A stretch of 38,784 nt of DNA, taken from assembly GCA_903925005.1 (NCBI GenBank), contig CAIYDX010000101.1, positions 1 to 38,784 of the forward strand, given 5' to 3'. Made by a program: the position numbers and the translations under genes. Under the pieces are notes generated by a model. That model was not told where the DNA came from and did not search any database. It was given only the letters and a program-made list of their open reading frames with translations. Position 1 is the first letter of the stretch. Each line of letters begins with the position of its first letter. The stretch is from an uncultured Geobacteraceae bacterium (GTDB taxonomy: Bacteria > Desulfobacterota > Desulfuromonadia > Geobacterales > Pseudopelobacteraceae). This document shows positions 18,365-27,243 of the stretch, in pieces.

Positions 18365-21300
18365 TTAAAAATAATCCCCAGTCAGGACAAACGCGCCCCA
18401 ATAGCCCGGATGCGGATAGCGGTTTTTTACGTGCTGCATTGCGCGGGCCAGGCTCTCCGCTTTGCCGTACTGCATGTAATTGCGGTAAAACTGCTTCATC
18501 ATGATCGCTGTCGACACGTCGCTGACCCGCCAGAGGCTCGACATCAACGAATGAGTGCCGGCAAAGATGAACGCGCGGTTCATCCCTACGACATCATCGC
18601 CGCTCCGGACATCCCCGAGTCCGGTCTGGCAGGCGCTCAGCACCACCAGGTCGGCACGGATATCAAGCCCGAAAATCTCATCGGCCCGAAGTTTACCGTC
18701 ATATTTTTCATCTTTGGCCAGACGAATGGCCGAAAAGAGCGGATTTACCGGATCGAATTCACCGTGAGAAGCGATATGTATGATGCCGAATTCGCTGATA
18801 TGCGTACGTACCCAGCTCTCGGTGGCGCGTTCACGAGTCAAGGTCGTCACATCAGGATAATTCCAGCGCATGGTGCCGGCTTCACGCTCGGCGAATGGCA
18901 GATCGAGGGAACTGTTACCCAGATCGGGATTGCCGATAGCCAGAATATGGAGCTTTTTCTCCGGATTCCGTCTTGCCAGCGTGTATTTCATGACCGAGGC
19001 AGCCGGAAGATAGAACAGCTTCTGCCGATCAACAAGATAGTCACGCCCGTCATTCAGCGTTGCAAACGCCATATAATGGAGGCTGCCATGAGGAATGACA
19101 CCTACGGATTTCAGGGTACCGCTCCCTGCCAACTGCTTCGCAACCAGCAGATCATACAGTTCGCGCGACTGTTTTTCAAGCGGCTCCAGATTCTGCAGCA
19201 TCCGCCGGTAAGACGATATCTTTGCCGCCAGTTCCTTGGCCGGAATATCCTGAATGATCAGGCTTGCCCGGTCGTGGTCAATTTTCCAGCAGAGCAGCCG
19301 CTCCGGCAGTTGATAATACGAGAGCAGGACAACACCCGGTTCAAGAAGTTTGCGAATTTCGTCGAGTCCGGTCGGGTTCACCTTCACCAGGGCAAGCATC
19401 TCGGGCCGTTTACGCTCTATTTCGATCAGCAGATCCTGATAATCTCCCCGCAGTTTTTCCAGCGCCTGGGCATAGCGGGCTCGCTCTTTCGGGTTCGCCG
19501 CCTGAACCGACAAATTTTCCTGTTCGAACAGCTGCTCTCTAAGCCGGTTTTGACGGTCATACAGCTCCTGATCAACCGAACCGGAGAGCGACAGTTTCTG
19601 ACGACCGAGAATATCGATCAGATTACGGGAGCGGGAACGTTCCGCCACGGCAAAAGCTTCGTCGCTCCGCTGCAGATCGACCAGCAGGCTTACCAGCCCG
19701 GAATAGACATCCATCTTGTCGGCAAGAAAACCGTCTTTCAGCTGGTCAAGCTTGATCTCAGCCCGCAACCCTTCAACCGTTTCCAACGACAGTTGATACG
19801 AAGCGACGGCTTTGACCGAATCACCGGCGTTTTTCTGCAGCCGGGCCAGACCGAACAGCGCCCGCCACCGCACTTCCCGCAGCAGCAGCGCATCGGCAAT
19901 CTCAAGCGCGGTGCGATAGCTCGCTTCGGCGGCAGCAGGCTGCTTCAGCTCGGTTTCGGCATCGCCTCTGGCAAGATGGATCTTGGCGAGGTTGACCTTG
20001 TCGCCGATCTCCGCAGCCATGCCGGCGGCCTCGGAGAACTGCCGCAGCGCGGCTGCGGCATCCCCCATTTTCAGGCGTGTCTGGCCGAGATTGCGCAGAT
20101 CGTACGCCATCGCCCAACGCGAGCCAAGCTTGCGATCGATGGCAAGCGCTTTTTCAAGCGTTTCCAGCGCCTTGGCATATTCACCGGACTCGCGCTGAAC
20201 GAGGCCGATATTATTGAGCGTCGTCGCGACTTCATCACGGCGGACCGCCAGTTTTTCGGCACGCTCCAGCGCTCCCCGCAGCTCCAGCTGAGCCCGTTTG
20301 TTGTCGCCCAGCGTCCACCAGATCAGGCCGCCGGTGTTCTTGGCCATGACCTGTTCAAGCGGCCATTTCTCCGCTACGGCGTTCTTTTCCACATGTTCGC
20401 GCAGATCAAACGCTTCCTGATAGCGCCCCTGGAACCAGGCATTATTGGCCTGTTCCAGCACAATCCGCATTCTGGTGCGCAGGTTCTTCGTACCGACTTT
20501 TACCAAAGCGTCGTTGTATAACTTGTCCGCCGCCGGGAAGTTGCCGAGCAGCCGCCGGCAGCGCCCCCGTTCGAGGAGGGTTTCGGCTTCCAGCGCCGCG
20601 TTGGCGGCACGGGCATAGATTTCTCCTGCCTGGGCATAATACTGTTCGGCCACGGCATACCGGTTCAGGCGCAGGTCATAAATTCGTCCGAGATTCCGGT
20701 ACTGTTCGGCCAGCGAAACATCATCCTTGAGCGTCCGGCGCAGACCGGCCGACTCCTCGAAAAACGTGCGGGCCGCACTGAAATCGACCGAATTTTCCAT
20801 CACGACGCCAAAGTCGGCGAGCGCCGCCGCCTGCTCTTTGACCATGCCGAGATCGGCGAAAATGCCGACACCCTCTTTTAACGACGTGGCGGCATCGGCG
20901 AACCGTTCGGCATTTCCCTGCAGCAGACCGAGGCGGAGCAGCGCATCGGCATGGTCGGCAGAATATGGTTTTTCCTTGGCAAGCCCCTTGACCAAGGCAT
21001 CGGCATGGACAATCGCCCGGTCGGTAAATCCGGCGGCAAAGGCGCTTTCACGGGCATAGCGGTGTAGCGGCGTGCGCTGTTTGGCCAGTGAAGGATTTTC
21101 GGCGACGATGGTCAGCGCATTCTCGAACAGCGAGAGAGCTTTTGGGTATGATCCGGCGTTGTAAGCCAACACGCCCGCTTTGCCGTATTCGACGAAGCGG
21201 CTTTTTCCCAGCTTTGCCGCTTCGACGGCATCCGGGCCCCAGTCGCCGATCAGCAGCCATCCCGGCTTAAGTTGCTTGCGGGCATCGCCAAGCGACTGCT

Positions 21301-24300
21301 GCGCATACGCGGCGACAAAGGCCTTTGAATCGGCTGCGCCATTACCCGGCTTGCCATCGGCGAGAAGAAGCGACGGCACTCCTTGCAGCGCCGCCAGATG
21401 CCCCAGGCTGTAACTCTGATCTGAACCGGCATGCGGCGCAACGATCAGCGAAAGATTATCGGCTTCGGCCAGTTCAAAAAACGGGTGGCGCTGTCCCTTG
21501 TCATCTTCCCACAACGGCAGCGCATAACCGCTCCCGCCGCTGCGCGACGGGACTTCAGACAGCAGACCGGCCCGGGCAGGAAGCACGATGGCATGAGAGT
21601 CGGCAAGGCGGCTGTTCATTGGGACCGACGGCAATATCGTGAACGGTTCGGCGCTCTGCCACCAGCCGGCCGGATCAAGTATCTGGCGCCGGAACGGCTT
21701 CCGCTCGGAAACCGAGCGCACCAGATGGCTGGCGCTAAGCCCCCAGCTGACAACCTGTGCAGAGCCGAACCGGAACGGTTCCTCGTAGGCTGCCACTGCT
21801 GGAGGTGTTGCCGAGAGCCGGGCATCCAAAGTTGCTCTGTCAACCGTCTCGGCAACGATTCCCGCCTTCCCCCCGATCGTAAACAGCAGCCAGCGGCCGC
21901 CATCCAGCGGCGTAAAGCGAAGCAGGATTTTCCCGAGCAAGGTTTCCTGAACATCTATCAGTTCGACCGGCTGCGGTGAAACGAGTCGGCAGAGCCTCTC
22001 CACTTTTCCAGCGGCGCACTCTTTGTTGAATACCTGCTGCAGGGCGGTAAAACGTTGCTGGGCATTCTTGAAGGCATCGGCCTTGCCCCCTGAAACGTCG
22101 GCGCCCTGAGACAGACTGCTCAGTTCAACCGATGCGGCCGCCAGGCGCTGCGGATATTCTCCGGCCAGTGCGTAAAAAGCTGGGATGCGTTCAAGCTTGG
22201 CTCCCAGAATATCGTCAACCACCGCCTGTTCCTGCTGCATCCGCAGCTGCTGGTAATCTTTTTCGGCAGCAGTTGCCTTGGAGACCGCGACGCGGAGCCG
22301 GTCGATTTCGGTCAGATGCGGCGCCGCGCCGCGAAACTGTCTGTAAGTTGCCGGATCATCCAGCCCGAGAGCGCCCCGTCCGAGCAGTTGAACCCGTTCC
22401 AGCTCGCTCAGTCTCTCTAGCAGCGCAAACGACTGTTCAGCATTTTTGGCGGCCAACGCGGCAAGCCGTGGTGCAAAGCGCTCCATAAGCTCGCCGCGTT
22501 GCAGATCATACTCGGTAAGCGGCAGCCGCTCGATCACTTTAAGCGCTTCGTCATACTGGCCAAGTGAAGCAAGTGCGCGCCATTCCAGCGAATAGGCGGC
22601 AGCAGCGCGAGCTTCGTTCAGAGCGGAACTGCGGGCCGCTTCAGCGCCATCGGCTAATCCAAGTGCCGCGAGAACGGCGCCGCGGTTCAGCTGGGCAGTT
22701 ATCCGCTGGCAGCGCTGTTGATGAAGCAGCTCTCTGTCACTGCTGTCAGCGTCCATGGACAGCATTCTGTCCCAATGTTCCAGCGCCTTATACAGCAGCG
22801 CCTGACGGCCGCCGTCATCGGCCACGGTCTGGGCAAGCCGGGCAAGAAGCGCTCCGGCATCAATAAGATAGCGTTCGAGGACTAAAGGCGGCAGAGTGGC
22901 ACGGGAGCCGGCCGCCAGCAGTGAAACCTGCGCCTCGGCTTTCAGGAAATCGGCGACATCGTCCGGTTTCTCAACCGCGGCCAACAGCTGGCCCCAGTTG
23001 ACCAGGTTGAGCATGGCGCTGATCGGATTTCCTCCCTGCAGCGAGAGGAGAGTCGAACGTTGAAAACCGGCCGCGGCATTTTTAAGGCCACCCAACGCAT
23101 AATCGATATGAGCGGTACGGTGCGAGAGGAGCGTAACACCGTACAGATCGTTAACCGCAATTCTATTGTTGTCCGAGGGATACCGCCCCAGCTGGTTCTT
23201 GAGCAGAACGGCAGCAGCAGCCGGGTCTCCCAGTTCGGACTGAATGCGGGCCAGATAAATTTCGGCCAGCCGTTGTTCCTGCTCGGCGCTGAAGCCGAAG
23301 GCGGCTTCGGTGGAGCCCCCCTTGTCAATTGCCACGTTCGCCGACAGTTCAACCAGGCCACCGCTCCGTTTTGTCGGAGCTTTCGACTTGGGTGGATATG
23401 TGGCAATCAGCGTCAGCTGTTCAGTGAAGCCGTCGCGGCTCAGGCGGAGCAGCCGCTGCTGTTCTTCTCCGGAGGCGACATGCGCCTCCTTATAGGCGGC
23501 AATACTGGCTGAACGTCTGTTTGAAGCGAGGTTGCCGCTGAATCCAAGCCCCTTGTTCAACGTGAATGCGGCATCGAACTGTTCGCGGGCGGCGGCATAA
23601 CGATCCGCTTCAAGGTACGCGAGCCCGAGCCGGTCATGAATTTCCGCGGCGGTTTCCACCAGGCGCGGTACGGTATCAAGCTCTTTTTCCACGGCGGAGA
23701 GCATGCCGGTCAGTTCAACTTCACTCTTTGCCGCTCCCTCCCTGTTCCAGGAAGAAGCAGTTGTCAGCAGGGCCCTCTCCCGCACGATCAGGGAACGCAT
23801 CGTTTTGTCGAAATTGTCCCACCCGGTCGATGGGGGGGCATCCGGTGGGGACGCTCCCAGCCGTTCCAGCTCGGCCGTAATCGCCTGATGTTCACTCAGC
23901 GCGGCTTCAGCGGCCTGGGAACGACCCGTTCCGGAGAACAGTCTCTCCGCCACCCGCCGTGACAGGCGGCCGAACAGATCCAGTGGACGGGAGGGATTAA
24001 TACGGGCCTCAGTAAGCTGAAGCGCCCTGAGATAGCCGGTGATCGGCGCTTCCTTCTCGCGCATCTGAAACGCGACTTCGGCATAACGCTGCTGGAAGAT
24101 CAGTTCAGTGTCGGGGTTGTCAAACGGGATCTTCGCTGCCAGTCTCTGGCTATAGAACTTCCAGGCGGTTGCTTTGCTGCCGAGCAGAAACGCGATATTG
24201 CCTATGTTCAGATCGAGATTGGCGCGGTTTTCCGGCTGTTCCAGCGGCCGGTTAAGCAGCCAGGCGCGGCGGTAGAGCGCAAGCGCCCGCTCCAGACCGC

Positions 24301-26647
24301 CCCGCTCATGGTGCACCGTTTCGACGATTTCGGCAATATACCCCCTCGTCTGGGGCGGGTACTCCGATGACGGCATCCGGTCGGCCGCCCTGGCGATAAG
24401 GCGATCACCCTCCTCCAGGCTCTCCCGCCCCGGCAGATAGGTTAGCGTCAGCCCGGTCGCATACAGCAGCACCGGATCGTCGGGATAGGAGAGCAGCATT
24501 TTGCGGTACTGCCCCAGCAACTCCTGCGCCTGCCCCATCGCGGCGACCGATTTGATATAACCTCGATGCGCTTCGACACTCCGCCCGTCATAGCGGATAA
24601 GGTCGAGAAACACCGAACGGGCGGCGGCGACTTCCCCGAGCCGATAGAGATTTTCACCGGCCGAGACGGTTTTGCGGATATACGCGGAGCGGGCCAACTG
24701 GTAGAGCGGCGTATCCTCCGGCTGCTCTTTCATTTCCGTTTCATACAGCGCCTTGGCTTCCGCATAGCGCTCTTCGCGATAGAGCACCTCCGCCAGCGCG
24801 AAGCGCGCCGCGGCGGTCGGAGAAGCGACAACCGGGAATTTCTCCAGAACGGTGCGATAGGCGTCCTTCGCCTTCGCCCACTCATTCGCCCGATAGGCGA
24901 CGTCGCCTTGACGGTTCCACGCCCCCATCGCGAGGCGGGGGAGAGTTAATCGATACCGTTCCGCCAGAGCCGAGAGAGCGGCCTGATCCGAGCGATCGCG
25001 GGGGGAAACCTGATCCAGGACAGCGGTAATCGCCGCCTCGGCCCACTCTTCCTGGTCGCCATAGAGGATAGCAACTTCGACCAGGGCCGCAAGCGCCCCC
25101 TCCCCTTTTTCAAGTTTTGCCAACAGAACGGCGCGCCGCAGGGCGGCCTCCGCCTTAAACGGCCGGGAAACATCCTTCAGCAGAGCAACCTGTTCAGCCA
25201 GTCCTACAGCGGTCAGCTGATCGGCCGCGCCGCCGCCGAAATCGGCCAGCATACGCGACGCGTCGATCAGGTAGCGGGCCGTGGCGTCTGCCCCTTTCTC
25301 TGCCGCGACTTTCATGGCCAGCTCCGCCTCGCGGATGATCTCCTGACGTCGCTGCAGCAGAACCGCATCGCCGCAGCGCTGCATCGCCTGTACTCTGATG
25401 CGGGCAATTCCGGCCAGCGCCGCTTCCCTGGAAAATTGGCCGTAACGACGCGCTACCGCGGCATACCGTTCCTCCGCCAGAGTGGCTTCACCCGCCTGTT
25501 CCATCAAAGCGCCCAGAGACAGCCCGGCCAGAGCCCCTTCCCGAGTCGGCGCCTCCTCACGTGCCAGGACGCGGGCGGAAGCCAAACGTGCATGAGCCGG
25601 ATCTGGAGGCAGCCGCTCTATTAAAATGCGCGCCAGCGCCCACTGTTCGGCAATAGTCGGACGATCCGGAATTTCACCGGATGCCGGAAGAGTCATCACC
25701 TGTCCGCCACCGGCCAGACCGGCAACGAAGTAGAAATGATCCCCCGCCGGAAGCGGCGCTACCGCCATCAATGCGGCCGAAGTTAGTGGAGTAACAAACG
25801 GGAAACCGTCATCGCCGACCCTTTTTAGATGAAGCCTATAGATCTGCCCCGATGCCTGGTCGGCAGCGGACTGCCGGGTGAACAGCAGCGTATCCGCGCT
25901 TTCCCAGGCGGGATACAGATCGCGTCCCGCGCCGCCGGTCAGCTGCGTCAGCTTGCCGTTCTTTTCATCCCACAGCCAGAGATCGCCGTTAGGATCGGCT
26001 TTGCGCGACACGAACAGCCACCTGTTCCCATCCTGCGCGGGGGCGGCAAACGCAGCGTCGATACCGATCGGCAGCAGTTCGCTCCGATTATCCTGAAGAT
26101 GAATCCGCACCAGTTCGCGAACTCCGGACCCAGGCAGATGTCGATGATACACCAGAGCCGTACCATCAATCGTAAATACCGGCGCATCGTCGGCTGATTC
26201 GCGACCGGTCAACCGCCTGGGAGGCGAATCCGGTTTTGAAATATTCAGCAGCCAGATATCGCCCTTGACATCGTCTTGCGCGTCGACAAATGCGACCAGC
26301 GATCCGTCGGAATTGAGGGCCGGAGCGGCCAGACGCACCGGGCTTGAATGGAGCAGTCGCGGCAGTTCCGGAGCGACGCCGAAAGAGTAGAGCCAGAGTT
26401 CATCCCCCTTGTCCCCCCGTTCGACGGTAACCATCCGCCCGCCGTCGGCGGCGCGGGCAACGTAGAGAACCTGCCTGGAGCTGAAGATGGCGGGCTGCGG
26501 AGACAGTTCCGGACGCGAGCGAGGCGCGGAACGCGGCGCCGCCGGAGCCAGCAGCTCATCTCCCAGCGGCAGTGCCGTCGCCGGTGAAGAGCAGGCCAGC
26601 AATACCAGCAACATCCAGAACATGTACGGTGCCCGATGCCGTTTCAT
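18365..26647 (-). CDS. Giant exported TolB-propeller/TPR/CHAT caspase-like protein
   Basis: This 2760-residue protein starts with a signal sequence (MKRHRAPYMFWMLLVLLAC); LLAC may be a lipobox, otherwise cleavage is near ATALP. Residues about 40-340 are PD40/TolB-like propeller repeats, for example DIWLLNISKPDSPPRRLTG and DLWLWDEKNGKLTQLTGG. Helical TPR-like repeats fill about 340-1540. A CHAT-like segment without catalytic residues lies at about 1560-1805, then classical TPRs at about 1810-2330. The C-terminal CHAT domain (about 2425-2760) has the caspase-type dyad: H2628 in IHIASHGEF and C2673 in LSACQTGLG. The start at 26647 overlaps the lipoprotein stop (ATGA); an in-frame start four codons earlier is less likely. 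CHAT domains are cysteine peptidases usually set off by partner proteins. This one should act in the periplasm or at the outer membrane. Its substrate is unknown. Confidence 0.88.
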   Translation of the reverse strand: MKRHRAPYMFWMLLVLLACSSPATALPLGDELLAPAAPRSAPRSRPELSPQPAIFSSRQVLYVARAADGGRMVTVERGDKGDELWLYSFGVAPELPRLLHSSPVRLAAPALNSDGSLVAFVDAQDDVKGDIWLLNISKPDSPPRRLTGRESADDAPVFTIDGTALVYHRHLPGSGVRELVRIHLQDNRSELLPIGIDAAFAAPAQDGNRWLFVSRKADPNGDLWLWDEKNGKLTQLTGGAGRDLYPAWESADTLLFTRQSAADQASGQIYRLHLKRVGDDGFPFVTPLTSAALMAVAPLPAGDHFYFVAGLAGGGQVMTLPASGEIPDRPTIAEQWALARILIERLPPDPAHARLASARVLAREEAPTREGALAGLSLGALMEQAGEATLAEERYAAVARRYGQFSREAALAGIARIRVQAMQRCGDAVLLQRRQEIIREAELAMKVAAEKGADATARYLIDASRMLADFGGGAADQLTAVGLAEQVALLKDVSRPFKAEAALRRAVLLAKLEKGEGALAALVEVAILYGDQEEWAEAAITAVLDQVSPRDRSDQAALSALAERYRLTLPRLAMGAWNRQGDVAYRANEWAKAKDAYRTVLEKFPVVASPTAAARFALAEVLYREERYAEAKALYETEMKEQPEDTPLYQLARSAYIRKTVSAGENLYRLGEVAAARSVFLDLIRYDGRSVEAHRGYIKSVAAMGQAQELLGQYRKMLLSYPDDPVLLYATGLTLTYLPGRESLEEGDRLIARAADRMPSSEYPPQTRGYIAEIVETVHHERGGLERALALYRRAWLLNRPLEQPENRANLDLNIGNIAFLLGSKATAWKFYSQRLAAKIPFDNPDTELIFQQRYAEVAFQMREKEAPITGYLRALQLTEARINPSRPLDLFGRLSRRVAERLFSGTGRSQAAEAALSEHQAITAELERLGASPPDAPPSTGWDNFDKTMRSLIVRERALLTTASSWNREGAAKSEVELTGMLSAVEKELDTVPRLVETAAEIHDRLGLAYLEADRYAAAREQFDAAFTLNKGLGFSGNLASNRRSASIAAYKEAHVASGEEQQRLLRLSRDGFTEQLTLIATYPPKSKAPTKRSGGLVELSANVAIDKGGSTEAAFGFSAEQEQRLAEIYLARIQSELGDPAAAAVLLKNQLGRYPSDNNRIAVNDLYGVTLLSHRTAHIDYALGGLKNAAAGFQRSTLLSLQGGNPISAMLNLVNWGQLLAAVEKPDDVADFLKAEAQVSLLAAGSRATLPPLVLERYLIDAGALLARLAQTVADDGGRQALLYKALEHWDRMLSMDADSSDRELLHQQRCQRITAQLNRGAVLAALGLADGAEAARSSALNEARAAAAYSLEWRALASLGQYDEALKVIERLPLTEYDLQRGELMERFAPRLAALAAKNAEQSFALLERLSELERVQLLGRGALGLDDPATYRQFRGAAPHLTEIDRLRVAVSKATAAEKDYQQLRMQQEQAVVDDILGAKLERIPAFYALAGEYPQRLAAASVELSSLSQGADVSGGKADAFKNAQQRFTALQQVFNKECAAGKVERLCRLVSPQPVELIDVQETLLGKILLRFTPLDGGRWLLFTIGGKAGIVAETVDRATLDARLSATPPAVAAYEEPFRFGSAQVVSWGLSASHLVRSVSERKPFRRQILDPAGWWQSAEPFTILPSVPMNSRLADSHAIVLPARAGLLSEVPSRSGGSGYALPLWEDDKGQRHPFFELAEADNLSLIVAPHAGSDQSYSLGHLAALQGVPSLLLADGKPGNGAADSKAFVAAYAQQSLGDARKQLKPGWLLIGDWGPDAVEAAKLGKSRFVEYGKAGVLAYNAGSYPKALSLFENALTIVAENPSLAKQRTPLHRYARESAFAAGFTDRAIVHADALVKGLAKEKPYSADHADALLRLGLLQGNAERFADAATSLKEGVGIFADLGMVKEQAAALADFGVVMENSVDFSAARTFFEESAGLRRTLKDDVSLAEQYRNLGRIYDLRLNRYAVAEQYYAQAGEIYARAANAALEAETLLERGRCRRLLGNFPAADKLYNDALVKVGTKNLRTRMRIVLEQANNAWFQGRYQEAFDLREHVEKNAVAEKWPLEQVMAKNTGGLIWWTLGDNKRAQLELRGALERAEKLAVRRDEVATTLNNIGLVQRESGEYAKALETLEKALAIDRKLGSRWAMAYDLRNLGQTRLKMGDAAAALRQFSEAAGMAAEIGDKVNLAKIHLARGDAETELKQPAAAEASYRTALEIADALLLREVRWRALFGLARLQKNAGDSVKAVASYQLSLETVEGLRAEIKLDQLKDGFLADKMDVYSGLVSLLVDLQRSDEAFAVAERSRSRNLIDILGRQKLSLSGSVDQELYDRQNRLREQLFEQENLSVQAANPKERARYAQALEKLRGDYQDLLIEIERKRPEMLALVKVNPTGLDEIRKLLEPGVVLLSYYQLPERLLCWKIDHDRASLIIQDIPAKELAAKISSYRRMLQNLEPLEKQSRELYDLLVAKQLAGSGTLKSVGVIPHGSLHYMAFATLNDGRDYLVDRQKLFYLPAASVMKYTLARRNPEKKLHILAIGNPDLGNSSLDLPFAEREAGTMRWNYPDVTTLTRERATESWVRTHISEFGIIHIASHGEFDPVNPLFSAIRLAKDEKYDGKLRADEIFGLDIRADLVVLSACQTGLGDVRSGDDVVGMNRAFIFAGTHSLMSSLWRVSDVSTAIMMKQFYRNYMQYGKAESLARAMQHVKNRYPHPGYWGAFVLTGDYF

Positions 26648-27243
26648 AGCGTCTGCCACCGACCATCGGCCTCCTGAACCTTGGAGCCTGGAGCGCTGTT
26701 CTGACGGCTAATTCGGGCAAATACCTTGCGGATAGCCGGCAGATCCTTGACGGTAAAGTTTTCATTGGTCTGCACCACCCGCATCATCAGCACCTCCCGC
26801 GATTGGTTGACCTCCTTTACTACCTGCTGAAATTCGGCTTCGCTGTAGTTGGCGGCAAACGACTTCAGCTCTTCGGACGTCACCTTCGGAGTCTCACGGG
26901 CAAATGTGGTCAACAGCCCCTCCTGATTTTCGCCCACCCAGCCGAACCGCTTGAAGGTTTCGATATCATCGGCATGAAATGCGATTGTCTCCATGGCCCG
27001 GACGGCATCGGCCTGTTCCGGTGTATGACGGGGCGGCGCATCAATCAAGCCGGTCGGAGAGACGCCCCGTACCGATGCAACCAGCAGCATATCCTCATTC
27101 AGGCTGTTGTAGGTTCCGAGCACCTGATTTTCAAGCGACGTCCGCTCACTGACAACATTGACATCGACCTTGGCAAGTGTGCAGCCGGAAACAAAAAGTG
27201 CCAAACCGAGAGCGAGAGAAACAACTGATAATCTATTGTGCAT
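26644..27243 (-). CDS. DUF1318 (YdbL-like) lipoprotein
   Basis: The 199-residue protein has a lipoprotein signal ending LFVSGC, with C21 as the acylated residue; serine at +2 of the mature protein is replaced by threonine, which fits outer-membrane sorting. After a short N-terminal strand-like part (VDVNVVSERTSL) comes a DUF1318-like region (about 100-199), with GWVGENQEGLL, VVKEVNQSREVLM and a final DGRWQTL. In E. coli, YdbL (DUF1318) and the small lipoprotein YnbE work with the AsmA-like YdbH; here both features are in one polypeptide directly after an AsmA-like gene. GGAGG is four bases before its ATG, which overlaps the AsmA-like gene by 11 bases. Family assignment is from remembered motifs, not a search. 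Confidence 0.7.
   Translation of the reverse strand: MHNRLSVVSLALGLALFVSGCTLAKVDVNVVSERTSLENQVLGTYNSLNEDMLLVASVRGVSPTGLIDAPPRHTPEQADAVRAMETIAFHADDIETFKRFGWVGENQEGLLTTFARETPKVTSEELKSFAANYSEAEFQQVVKEVNQSREVLMMRVVQTNENFTVKDLPAIRKVFARISRQNSAPGSKVQEADGRWQTL

Noticed and set aside
18206-20521. 771-codon plus-strand frame inside the CHAT gene
   Set aside because: It is a GC-rich shadow of the minus-strand gene; the opposite strand has TPR and CHAT motifs throughout, and this frame has low-complexity, basic sequence.
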